Shown here: piece after piece, positions 39,657 through 47,536 of the stretch
Numbering within the stretch: position 1 is the stretch's first letter
How the letters are laid out: every line of letters starts with the position of its first letter
NCBI RefSeq assembly: GCF_001623875.1
Contig: NZ_LWAE01000003.1
Coordinates: 310,001-374,000 of the forward strand
DNA: 64,000 bases
DNA from: Clostridium magnum DSM 2767
GTDB taxonomy: Bacteria; Bacillota; Clostridia; Clostridiales; Clostridiaceae
Reading direction: 5' to 3'
Program-made: the position numbers and the translations under genes
Notes under the pieces: generated by a model
What the model was told of the DNA's origin: nothing
What the model saw: only the letters and a program-made list of their open reading frames with translations
Database searches by the model: none

Positions 39657-41429
39657 CTAGGCAAATTTAATTACAACCGTTATAGAAAGAAGTAATGCTA
39701 TTAATATGTAAGTTATATAAATCTGTATTTTTCCGTAATGTATTTTCACAATCCTATCAGAAAGAAGATTAAAAAAACTAATTATTGGTCTATATAGTAT
39801 TCTCTCTATACTATCTTGAGTTTTCTGCTTTAGTAGAATTACGTTTCTAACACTAGCTTCTTTTTTGTAACCTGCAAAGGTTCCAAAGTATCTTGCTGCT
39901 GGTTGACTATAGCCATCTCCAGAATACTGCATATTACCTTTAAAGGTATTGAAACCACATGCCCAGGTTGCATTAAATTCTAGATTCTTACCTTTATCTA
40001 ATATTTTTGAAATCAATAATATGAATACTATTATTAAAGTAAATAATGCTGCAATAATAGTAACTTCATATCCAAAAGCATCTACTGTATATTGCTTTTT
40101 TAATAAAATGTTTGATAACCCTCTAGATATCCTACTTATAATAAAGGGTGAAAAAACACCAAAAACAATTGAGTATAAGGCTAAAATTCCCATCCCTATT
40201 TTCATTGAAAGAGGTATTTCATGAATATGCACTGCTTTTTCACTTCTTGGCTCACCTAGGTAAGTTATTCCAAAGGCCTTAACAGAAGAAAATATTGCCC
40301 CTCCTGCAACTAAAGCAAGTATACTGCCACATAAAATAATAGCTAATAATAATTTTTTGCTATTTAACAGATATGCTGATTTAATAAATGATATTAATAT
40401 TAAGCTTTCACTAGCAAAACCATTTAGTGGTGGCACAGCGGATATTGCTGCAGTTCCAATAAATATACATACTGCTGTGAATTTCATTTTTTTGTAAAGC
40501 CCACCCAATTCATTCATATTTTTTGTTCCTGTAGCATATAAAGTACTTCCTGCTCCAGCAAATAGCAAGCTTTTGAATACACCGTGATTTAATACATGAA
40601 AAAGTCCTGCAGTTAATGCTAGTACAGATCCTTCATATAATTTTAAATTATTTAAAATTATTGCTAGTCCAATTACAGCAAATATTATTCCTATATTTTC
40701 ACTACTTGAATACGCAAGAAGTTTTTTATTATCACATTGTAGAAGTGAATTTATTATTGTGTATATTGCTGTAATGGTTCCTAAAAGTAACACTACGAAG
40801 CCACATTTATAGGAAACTTCTCCTAAAAGAATAAAAACAACTCGTATAAAGCCATATACTGCAACCTTAAGCATTACTCCAGACATTAGCGCAGAAACAT
40901 TCGATGGTGCTGATGGATGAGCCTTAGGAAGCCATGCATGAAGAGGCAACAACCCTGCCTTTGCACCAAAACCTATAAGTGCAATCGTGAATATAAGCTC
41001 TTTATCCTGTATTGAGTTTTGCATTTTAACAATTTCCGTAAAATATATAGTCCCTGTAAATTTATATATAAATCCAAACATAAGCATTAGAAACAATCCG
41101 CTTATATGTGTCATTACAAAGTAGTTTATTCCTGATTTTAAAGTCTCTTTATTTTTATGTTCATATATCACAAGAAAAAAAGAAGATATGGACATAACTT
41201 CCCAAAACACCATAAAAACTATGCCATCCCCAGCTAGTACCACTGCTATCATTGAAAAAATAAATATAAGGTACACAATCCAAAAATACTTTATAGAATA
41301 ATTCTTTTTATATTCCTTTAGATATCCCAAGGAATAAATGGATACTGGAATAACTATTAAAACTATTAAAAAGGTAAAAAAAACTGATAAAAAATCTTTC
41401 ATAACATAATTAAGTAATTCAGAAAACAT
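39657..41429 (-). CDS. HyfB/NuoL-like proton-translocating membrane subunit
   Basis: A 590-residue protein, first gene of the complex, with about 14-16 helices. The helix-5 glutamate is in MVFWEVMSISSFFLVIYEH. The helix-7 lysine segment is GFGAKAGLLPLHAWLPKAHPSAPSNVSALMSGVMLK. LFHVLNHGVFKSLLFAGAGS is the second-half ion site. The C-terminal part has further helices as in HycC/HyfB. A leader with two direct repeats and an extended -10 promoter precedes it. No separate hydrogenase maturation genes are present. Confidence 0.92.
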   Translation of the reverse strand: MFSELLNYVMKDFLSVFFTFLIVLIVIPVSIYSLGYLKEYKKNYSIKYFWIVYLIFIFSMIAVVLAGDGIVFMVFWEVMSISSFFLVIYEHKNKETLKSGINYFVMTHISGLFLMLMFGFIYKFTGTIYFTEIVKMQNSIQDKELIFTIALIGFGAKAGLLPLHAWLPKAHPSAPSNVSALMSGVMLKVAVYGFIRVVFILLGEVSYKCGFVVLLLGTITAIYTIINSLLQCDNKKLLAYSSSENIGIIFAVIGLAIILNNLKLYEGSVLALTAGLFHVLNHGVFKSLLFAGAGSTLYATGTKNMNELGGLYKKMKFTAVCIFIGTAAISAVPPLNGFASESLILISFIKSAYLLNSKKLLLAIILCGSILALVAGGAIFSSVKAFGITYLGEPRSEKAVHIHEIPLSMKIGMGILALYSIVFGVFSPFIISRISRGLSNILLKKQYTVDAFGYEVTIIAALFTLIIVFILLISKILDKGKNLEFNATWACGFNTFKGNMQYSGDGYSQPAARYFGTFAGYKKEASVRNVILLKQKTQDSIERILYRPIISFFNLLSDRIVKIHYGKIQIYITYILIALLLSITVVIKFA

Positions 41430-41456
41430 AAACTAATTCATCTCCATTATCAAAAT

Positions 41457-41500
41457 AATTAGTATTCGAATATTAATATAATACTTAGGATTCGAACATT
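41457..41500. promoter_or_regulatory. Two 18-bp direct repeats in the Ehr leader
   Basis: AATTAGTATTCGAATATT and ACTTAGGATTCGAACATT (15 of 18 identical) are 26 bp apart, between the promoter and the first gene. Each carries a TTCGAA palindrome. They are good candidates for an activator or repressor site placed just downstream of the start. Confidence 0.55.
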
Positions 41501-41514
41501 AAAAAAACATACTT

Positions 41515-41543
41515 ATTATAACAAAATAATACTTTTTATTCAA
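41515..41543 (-). promoter_or_regulatory. Promoter of the Ehr operon
   Basis: The minus strand reads TTGAAT, 17 nt, TATAAT with TG one base upstream (extended -10), about 85 nt before the first gene. Confidence 0.65.
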
Positions 41544-41610
41544 CTACAGCTTTTCACTATATTTTAATAATTAAAATTTCTCTTAGAAAATTTTAACCCT
41601 TAAAATATAG

Positions 41611-41657
41611 AAAGGCTTCTCCTGTCGTGATTTTGAGGACAGAAAAGGCCTATTTTT
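41611..41657. terminator. Terminator after the MFS gene
   Basis: An imperfect 14-bp stem (AAGGCTTCTCCTGTC with GACAGAAAAGGCCT) with T-rich sequence on both sides. Confidence 0.65.
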
Positions 41658-41681
41658 GCTACCTAAAATTATTTTTTTATT

Positions 41682-42836
41682 TTAACTTAATTGCTTTTTA
41701 GTTTTAAATGTTAAATAACGTGCAGAAACCAGCACTATATATAGGTAAAATAATATTTGTATTATAAAAACGTAAGTAATTTTTATTCCTCCTGCAAAAC
41801 CTATAATATAAGTTAAAAAGGTAGCCCCAAGATTATTAAAAATTATTATAACAGCAGACGCAGAGGGTACACTCCTCTTATCCACATTTTGTACAATAAA
41901 GCCTTGAAGTGCAGGATATATTACGGATATAGATATACCTATAACCGAAAGACCTACTAAGGCGTGAACTTTATCTGTACCGAATAAAATAATAAATATA
42001 CCTATAACAGATAGTATAGGAGCAACTAAAAGAAATTGTAATCTACCTACTTTTTCTAGGAGCTTATCCCCTACTGCTCTTCCAATGGTAAATAAAATCC
42101 AAAAGCTTGAAAGGATATTAGGAACTTCTTCCTTACTAACCCCATAGTATTTTTCTAAAAAACTTCCAGTCCAGTTAGTTGTTGATATTTCTGCTCCAAC
42201 ATAAAAGAATATTGCAATAGAAAGCAATAACACTAAAGGATTTTTTAATATATCAAAAGAAACCTTACTTTGATAATTATTCTTAAATGATGATGTAAGA
42301 TCAATTTTTGTTGCAAAAATAATAAATAAGGCTATAACTACTACATGAATGGTATAAGTATAATTGAAGCTTATTCCACTTTTCAATATAAATCTATCTA
42401 TTGGTAAAATTAGAATTCCACCTAATCCATAACATGCATTTGCAAGACTAAATTTTTGGTATTCCGCTGGAAGTACTGAAAGGATTGTTCCTAAGAATAA
42501 TCCTGACATACCTACCGATAGACCGGATATAAAATATCCAAATAAAAGAATATAGAATGATCTTGAAAATATAATTATAATGCTTGCAAAAATTGCAAAT
42601 AAAAGCCCTAGATATAATCCTTTCTTTAAGCCTAATACAGACATAAGTTTTGCTCCAATTATACTCATCATAAATGAAGCAAAGTAAATTACAGGTGGGA
42701 GTATTGCTATAACATCAGCTGACACATTGTAGGTATTTTTTATAGTTGTTATAAAAGGTGATACTGTGTTAGAAAATAAAGACAAGAAAAAAAAGCCTGC
42801 AAAAACTATTATCATGTTTTTAAAATTTTTATTCAT
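41682..42836 (-). CDS. MFS transporter
   Basis: A 384-residue permease with twelve predicted helices. The N-terminal half has the FFFLSLFSNTVSPF opening and GYFISGLSVGMSGLFLGTILSVLP. The second half has FYVGAEISTTNWTGSFLEKYYGVS, which resembles FucP/YfkF-like sugar or drug carriers, and GRAVGDKLLEKVGR (a motif A equivalent). Substrate unknown. It lies 43 nt after the HD-domain gene on the same strand. Confidence 0.85.
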   Translation of the reverse strand: MNKNFKNMIIVFAGFFFLSLFSNTVSPFITTIKNTYNVSADVIAILPPVIYFASFMMSIIGAKLMSVLGLKKGLYLGLLFAIFASIIIIFSRSFYILLFGYFISGLSVGMSGLFLGTILSVLPAEYQKFSLANACYGLGGILILPIDRFILKSGISFNYTYTIHVVVIALFIIFATKIDLTSSFKNNYQSKVSFDILKNPLVLLLSIAIFFYVGAEISTTNWTGSFLEKYYGVSKEEVPNILSSFWILFTIGRAVGDKLLEKVGRLQFLLVAPILSVIGIFIILFGTDKVHALVGLSVIGISISVIYPALQGFIVQNVDKRSVPSASAVIIIFNNLGATFLTYIIGFAGGIKITYVFIIQILFYLYIVLVSARYLTFKTKKQLS

Positions 42837-42879
42837 TCTGTTCCCCCTATAAAATTTTAAGGATTCAATTTATGTAGTT

Positions 42880-43386
42880 TTAATTATTAATGTACATACT
42901 TTCTATAAAAGAAATACCACTATTAGTTTTGAAATATTTATCTTTAATTAAACGAGCCTGCTCTTTTCCTAGAGAATCCTCAAAAATATTTACAATGAAA
43001 TCTGCTTCTACAAGAATTTGAAAGTCAGTATCATCTATTTTACTATGTGTGTGATGATTCCCTATTAAATAACTAACTCTATCTACGAAATCCTTACTTA
43101 AATTAAATCCCTGTAAAATATCACGAGCTACAGGCGGTCCTTCTAGTTCCTGATACTTTGCAGCAGATGATGAATATTTTCGTTCACTCTCCTTAATTCC
43201 AATGTCATGTAAAACAGCGGCTACTTCGAGGATTTTAAGTTTTTCTTCTAAAATTCCTTCAAGTTCTCCAATGCTTTTAGCAAAACCATGAACTTTCATT
43301 GCATGATTTATTCTCTTAACGTCACCATCAAAATATGCTATCATCTTACTTAAAATTTGGCTTACTAAATTTGTCAATGCTAACAA
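42880..43386 (-). CDS. HD-domain phosphohydrolase
   Basis: A 168-residue protein with the metal-binding pattern H...HD...H...H...D: RINHAMKVHGFAKSI, LEVAAVLHDIGIKESERKY, and SYLIGNHHTHSKIDD. Such small HD proteins hydrolyse phosphate esters of nucleotides; the substrate cannot be told. GVLLEIVE-like context (DFQILVEADFIVNIFED) agrees with the YedJ/HDIG group. Co-transcription with the MFS gene is likely. Confidence 0.85.
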   Translation of the reverse strand: MLALTNLVSQILSKMIAYFDGDVKRINHAMKVHGFAKSIGELEGILEEKLKILEVAAVLHDIGIKESERKYSSSAAKYQELEGPPVARDILQGFNLSKDFVDRVSYLIGNHHTHSKIDDTDFQILVEADFIVNIFEDSLGKEQARLIKDKYFKTNSGISFIESMYINN

Positions 43387-43451
43387 CTCCTTAACATAAG
43401 TTTTTAATACTCACTTTCATAAGTATACCAATTAATTCGAAAATTATAAAC

Positions 43452-43492
43452 AAAGAAGAAGAATCTCGTTGTTTTAGAGCTTCTTCTTCTTT
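43452..43492 (-). terminator. Terminator of htpG
   Basis: AAAGAAGAAGAA pairs with TTCTTCTTCTTT around a 17-nt loop that can extend the stem by GAG/CTC. It lies 20 nt after the htpG stop, with T-rich sequence next. Confidence 0.7.
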
Positions 43493-43511
43493 ATCATTCT
43501 CTAGTAAATTC

Positions 43512-45386
43512 TTATTTAATTAAATAACACACATCATTTGCAAACTGTACAGGGTCTTCTATTGGAAGTCCTTCAATTAGTAATGCTTGATTGTATAATA
43601 GATTTGAATACATCTTTATCTTATCTTTATCTTCTTCAAATGCCTTTTTAATAGCATTGAACATTTGATGATTTGTGTTTATTTCTAAAATTTTATCGGC
43701 CTTTATATTTTGATTATCTGGCATCATATTAAGTACCTTTTCCATTTCAATAGATACTTCACCATCATTAGCAAGACAAACAGGGTGAGTCTTAAGGCGT
43801 TTTGATGCTCTAACTTCTTTAACTTTACCAGTTAAAGCTTCTTTCATAAAATCAAATAGATACTTATTCTCTTCTGTTTCTTTTTGACTTTCTTTCTCAT
43901 CAGCTTCAAAGCCTAAATCTTTGCTAGAAACAGACTTAAATTCTTTTTCTTTGTACTTCATAAGCATTTTAATAGCAAACTCATCAATGTCATCTGTAAA
44001 GTATAGTATTTCGAAACCTTTGTCTTTAATTAGTTCAGTTTGTGGTAATTTTTCAATTTTTTCTATACTGTCACCGGTTGCGTAATATATAAACTTTTGA
44101 TCTTCTTTCATACGTGAAACATATTCATCAAGACTTACAAGCTTTTTCTCTGTAGAAGAGTAGAACATTATTAAGTCCTCAAGCTCACCTTTATTCATTC
44201 CATAATCAGAGTAGACACCATATTTAAGCTGTCTTCCGAAGTTCTTGTAAAATTCATTGTATTTTTCACTATCATTCTTAAGCATTAATAAAAGCTCACT
44301 CTTAATTTTATCCTTTATTTTCTTTGCAATAAGCTTAAGCTGTCTATCATTCTGTAAAAGCTCCCTTGAAATGTTAAGAGAAAGATCTGCCGAATCAACT
44401 AAACCTTGAACAAAACTAAAATAGTCTGGTAATAAGTCAGCACATTTTTCCATTATTAATACGCCATTTGAATAAAGCTCTAACCCTTTTTCAAACTGCT
44501 TTGTATAAAAATCATAAGGTGCTCTTGCAGGAACGAAAAGTATAGTATTATAGCTTACCATACCCTCAACATTTGCATGAATTACCTTTAGTGGTTTTTC
44601 AAAGCCAAAGTGCTTATCCATGTAGAATTGATCATAATCCTCAGGCTTTAACTCGTTTTTATTTTTTCTCCATATTGGAACCATGCTATTTAGAGTTTCA
44701 TCTTCAAAATAGTCTTCATATTCATTTTCACTGCCTTCTTTTAACTTACTTTTCTTTACAAGCATTTTTATTGGATATTTTATAAAGTCAGAGTATTTTT
44801 TAACTAAGGATCTTAGTTTATATTCATCTAAAAACTCATCATATTTTTCATCTTCAGTATTTTCTTTGATTTTTAATATAATTTCAGTTCCTACTGTTTC
44901 TTTATCACATAGTTCGATATCATATCCTTCGGCACCCTTTGATTCCCACTTATATGCTTCATTTGAGTCGATAGCACGGCTCTTTACAGTAACCACATCT
45001 GATACCATAAAGGCAGAGTAGAAACCAACACCAAATTGACCTATGATATCCACTCCATCCTTTAGTTCATTTTCATTTTTGAAAGCAAAGGAACCACTTT
45101 TAGCAATAGTACCAAGATTATTCTCAAGCTCATCCTTTGTCATTCCTATACCTGTATCAAAAATTGTAAGTGTTCTGTTTTCTTTATCTGCAACAATTCT
45201 AATATAGAAATCTTCTTTATTAAAAGTAACATTTTCATCTACAAGCGAACGATAGTAACTTTTATCTATTGCATCACTTGCATTTGATATAAGTTCTCTC
45301 AAAAATATTTCTTTATTTGTGTAAATTGAGTTAATCATTAAATCTAGCAGTCTTTTTGATTCTGCTTTAAATTCTTTTACAGCCAT
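43512..45386 (-). CDS. htpG: Hsp90 chaperone HtpG
   Basis: A 624-residue Hsp90. N-terminal ATPase motifs are [34 protein letters not shown] and [15 protein letters not shown]. Middle-domain [13 protein letters not shown] provides the catalytic Arg region. The start at 45386 matches the family N-terminus ([17 protein letters not shown]) with AAAGGAA upstream; a longer in-frame extension reaches into the leader and is not credible. The gene has a HrcA-type CIRCE operator, unlike B. subtilis htpG. Confidence 0.96.
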   Translation of the reverse strand: MAVKEFKAESKRLLDLMINSIYTNKEIFLRELISNASDAIDKSYYRSLVDENVTFNKEDFYIRIVADKENRTLTIFDTGIGMTKDELENNLGTIAKSGSFAFKNENELKDGVDIIGQFGVGFYSAFMVSDVVTVKSRAIDSNEAYKWESKGAEGYDIELCDKETVGTEIILKIKENTEDEKYDEFLDEYKLRSLVKKYSDFIKYPIKMLVKKSKLKEGSENEYEDYFEDETLNSMVPIWRKNKNELKPEDYDQFYMDKHFGFEKPLKVIHANVEGMVSYNTILFVPARAPYDFYTKQFEKGLELYSNGVLIMEKCADLLPDYFSFVQGLVDSADLSLNISRELLQNDRQLKLIAKKIKDKIKSELLLMLKNDSEKYNEFYKNFGRQLKYGVYSDYGMNKGELEDLIMFYSSTEKKLVSLDEYVSRMKEDQKFIYYATGDSIEKIEKLPQTELIKDKGFEILYFTDDIDEFAIKMLMKYKEKEFKSVSSKDLGFEADEKESQKETEENKYLFDFMKEALTGKVKEVRASKRLKTHPVCLANDGEVSIEMEKVLNMMPDNQNIKADKILEINTNHQMFNAIKKAFEEDKDKIKMYSNLLYNQALLIEGLPIEDPVQFANDVCYLIK

Positions 45387-45503
45387 TTTATCATTTCCTT
45401 TCATTAATCTTTTTATGTGCAAGGTATAAAGCTCCTTGTCTAAGCTATATTCATAAATAAACTGTACATAGTTTGCACAGTCTATAATCCAAATAAAAAT
45501 AAA

Positions 45504-45535
45504 AACCATGCCACTCACAGTAAGCTGGCATGGTT
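45504..45535 (-). terminator. Terminator-like hairpin inside the htpG leader
   Basis: On the minus strand a 10-bp stem AACCATGCCA/TGGCATGGTT is followed directly by TTTATTTTTATTT. It lies about 100 nt after CIRCE and 118 nt before the start codon, so full-length htpG mRNA from the CIRCE promoter must read through it. Either attenuation or a missed internal promoter is implied. Confidence 0.6.
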
Positions 45536-45632
45536 ATTTTTAAAATTAATCAAGCCGTTCTTACTACTCTGTTGTTTCAACTAAATCTTACTAATATGAA
45601 AATTAAAAACGCCTTTTTAAATTATTTTTTTG

Positions 45633-45659
45633 TTAGCACTCTCTTCAACTGAGTGCTAA
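45633..45659. promoter_or_regulatory. CIRCE operator (HrcA binding site)
   Basis: A perfect match to the consensus: TTAGCACTC, nine spacer bases, GAGTGCTAA. It overlaps the expected transcription start of the htpG promoter. Confidence 0.97.
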
Positions 45660-45663
45660 TTTT

Positions 45664-45691
45664 ATTTTAACAATTATTTCTTCTTTGTCAA
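45664..45691 (-). promoter_or_regulatory. Heat-shock promoter of htpG
   Basis: The minus strand reads TTGACA, 16 nt, TAAAAT, with CIRCE starting 4 bp downstream. Confidence 0.75.
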
Positions 45692-45718
45692 TATATTTTT
45701 ATAAAAATTTGTGATTTA

Positions 45719-47353
45719 TTAGTCTTGAGAATAATTAACATAATCATCCATACTCATAAATCTATCACCTAAAAGAGAAAAATCTCCACTATCTAGACTA
45801 AACTTCCAGGACTCAATATAAAAACCAAAGCTTTCAACATTATCATAGCTAGATGTTTCAAAAAAATTATTCTCTTTTTGCTTAAAGAAAAGACTTGCAG
45901 AGTTAAAGGTATAAGCATAATCAGAACTTTCTCCTCCAGCTACAAAATTTGCTAATTGAAGCTGTCCATTTTTTATATAGTACACTTCAATAGCTGAAGC
46001 ATTACTAGACTGAGGTGCACCCATCAGTAAAAAGTCCGGCTGACCCTCCTGTGTATTTTTATGAATCCTAATTAATTCTCTGCTTAGATTTAATGTTAAC
46101 TCTTTATTGTTGTCAACATCATATATTTCTGGATTACCTTCTCCACCCTTTGACAAAGCTATTTTATAGTGACCTCTACTTAATTTATCCCCTTCTGATG
46201 CACCAGCCCAAACATATGCCCAATCTTCATCTGAAAAATATGAAGCTTCTTTTATTTGATTATCATCGCTAAAAATATTTATTGTATAATTTTGTCCATT
46301 ATCATCATTCATATCAAAGCTATAAAGACTTTTGCTTTTTATTATATCTAATTCACTTATTGCTCCACTTAGCAAATCTTCTGATAGTTGACTTACAGCT
46401 CCTGTCCCCCCAAGGATAATCAGATTTTTATAATCTGTGCCGTCTATGTATTTTTTTTGTTTTGATATATCTTTTCCATCAGTAAGTATTATTGGAGCAT
46501 TTTCTTTTGAAGCTAAAGTACTGCCAGATAAAGCATCTGGAAAGTTCTGTCCATTAGCAATTACAGCTGTTTCTGAATTTAAGTTAAAATATTTGCATAT
46601 TTCTAACGATGTATCATATCTACTGTTTCCACCTATTCTCACTATGTTATTATCTAAGGATGGAACTAGATCTTTGACCTCAGATATTATATTATCACTT
46701 AAAGATCCTTGTCCACCTATTAAATAAACTTGTGAAGGCTGAATATTTCTGATTTGCTCTTTTATTTGTTCAGATAATTTTTTAGAATCACTCATTAGAA
46801 TAGGATATCCTTTTGAACCAGCTACACTAGAAACACTTAATGCATCTGCAAATCCATAAGCATTAGCAATAACTATAGGTGTTCCCTTTTCTATGTTCAT
46901 AAAGTTAACTATAGAATTATTTGTATCAAATCTATTCTTTCCACCTAATCTCACTACATTATTGTATCCTAGAGACTTAATATAATTTACATAGCTTTCA
47001 CTTACAGAAGCATTCCCACCTAAAATATATATTGTTCCATTTGTACTTAAATGATCCTGTATATATTCTATAGAATCTCTGCTACCTTCAATATCTTTAT
47101 CCACTAGCAATATCGGTGCATTTAATTTTTTCGACAAAACACTTCCAGCTAAAGCATCTGGAAAATTATTGCCACTTGCTATGATTACATTGTCCACTTT
47201 ATCATTACTAAAGTTTTTAGAGATATTTATTGAGGTTTTGTATCTGTTTTCCCCATATATTCTATTTACATTATAGTTAGTTCTTGCCATAACAAGATTT
47301 GATGCTCCAAAAATTATAGCAAAGGAAGCAACTAAAGTGATTATCTTCTTCAA
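45719..47353 (-). CDS. Cell-wall-binding repeat 2 (CWB2) protein with unknown C-terminal domain
   Basis: A 544-residue secreted protein with a signal peptide (residues 1-23, cleavage after MA-R). Three CWB2 repeats follow, each with RIYGENRYKTS/RLGGKNRFDT/RIGGNSRYDTS openings and GNNFPDALAGS-type cores. They bind the anionic wall polymer. Residues about 340-544 form a separate acidic domain, rich in Asp, Tyr and Trp (WAYVWAGASEGDK, HYKIALSKGGEGNPEIYDV), that I do not recognise. It lies just upstream of the htpG promoter. Confidence 0.87.
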   Translation of the reverse strand: MKKIITLVASFAIIFGASNLVMARTNYNVNRIYGENRYKTSINISKNFSNDKVDNVIIASGNNFPDALAGSVLSKKLNAPILLVDKDIEGSRDSIEYIQDHLSTNGTIYILGGNASVSESYVNYIKSLGYNNVVRLGGKNRFDTNNSIVNFMNIEKGTPIVIANAYGFADALSVSSVAGSKGYPILMSDSKKLSEQIKEQIRNIQPSQVYLIGGQGSLSDNIISEVKDLVPSLDNNIVRIGGNSRYDTSLEICKYFNLNSETAVIANGQNFPDALSGSTLASKENAPIILTDGKDISKQKKYIDGTDYKNLIILGGTGAVSQLSEDLLSGAISELDIIKSKSLYSFDMNDDNGQNYTINIFSDDNQIKEASYFSDEDWAYVWAGASEGDKLSRGHYKIALSKGGEGNPEIYDVDNNKELTLNLSRELIRIHKNTQEGQPDFLLMGAPQSSNASAIEVYYIKNGQLQLANFVAGGESSDYAYTFNSASLFFKQKENNFFETSSYDNVESFGFYIESWKFSLDSGDFSLLGDRFMSMDDYVNYSQD

Positions 47354-47494
47354 TATTCCTCTCCCCTTTTTACTTATTATTAACTTTACATTAAAAGTAT
47401 TTTAATATTAGCATATATTCTCAATAACCTCAATATATGAAAAATCAGCACCTTTACAGTATTCTCCATTAAGTGAAACTTGAATTAAATTACC

Positions 47495-47536
47495 TAATAT
47501 TAAAACCGGGCAAATCTTCGCCCGGTTTTAATATTA
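47495..47536 (-). terminator. Terminator overlapping the stop of the CoA-disulfide reductase fusion
   Basis: A perfect 17-bp stem TAATATTAAAACCGGGC/GCCCGGTTTTAATATTA with an 8-nt loop, starting within the last codons of the gene. Confidence 0.8.

Noticed and set aside
43512..45518. Long N-terminal extension of HtpG
   Set aside because: The extra 44 residues start within the leader hairpin and are unlike any Hsp90; the ATG at 45386 has a suitable SD and the family N-terminus.
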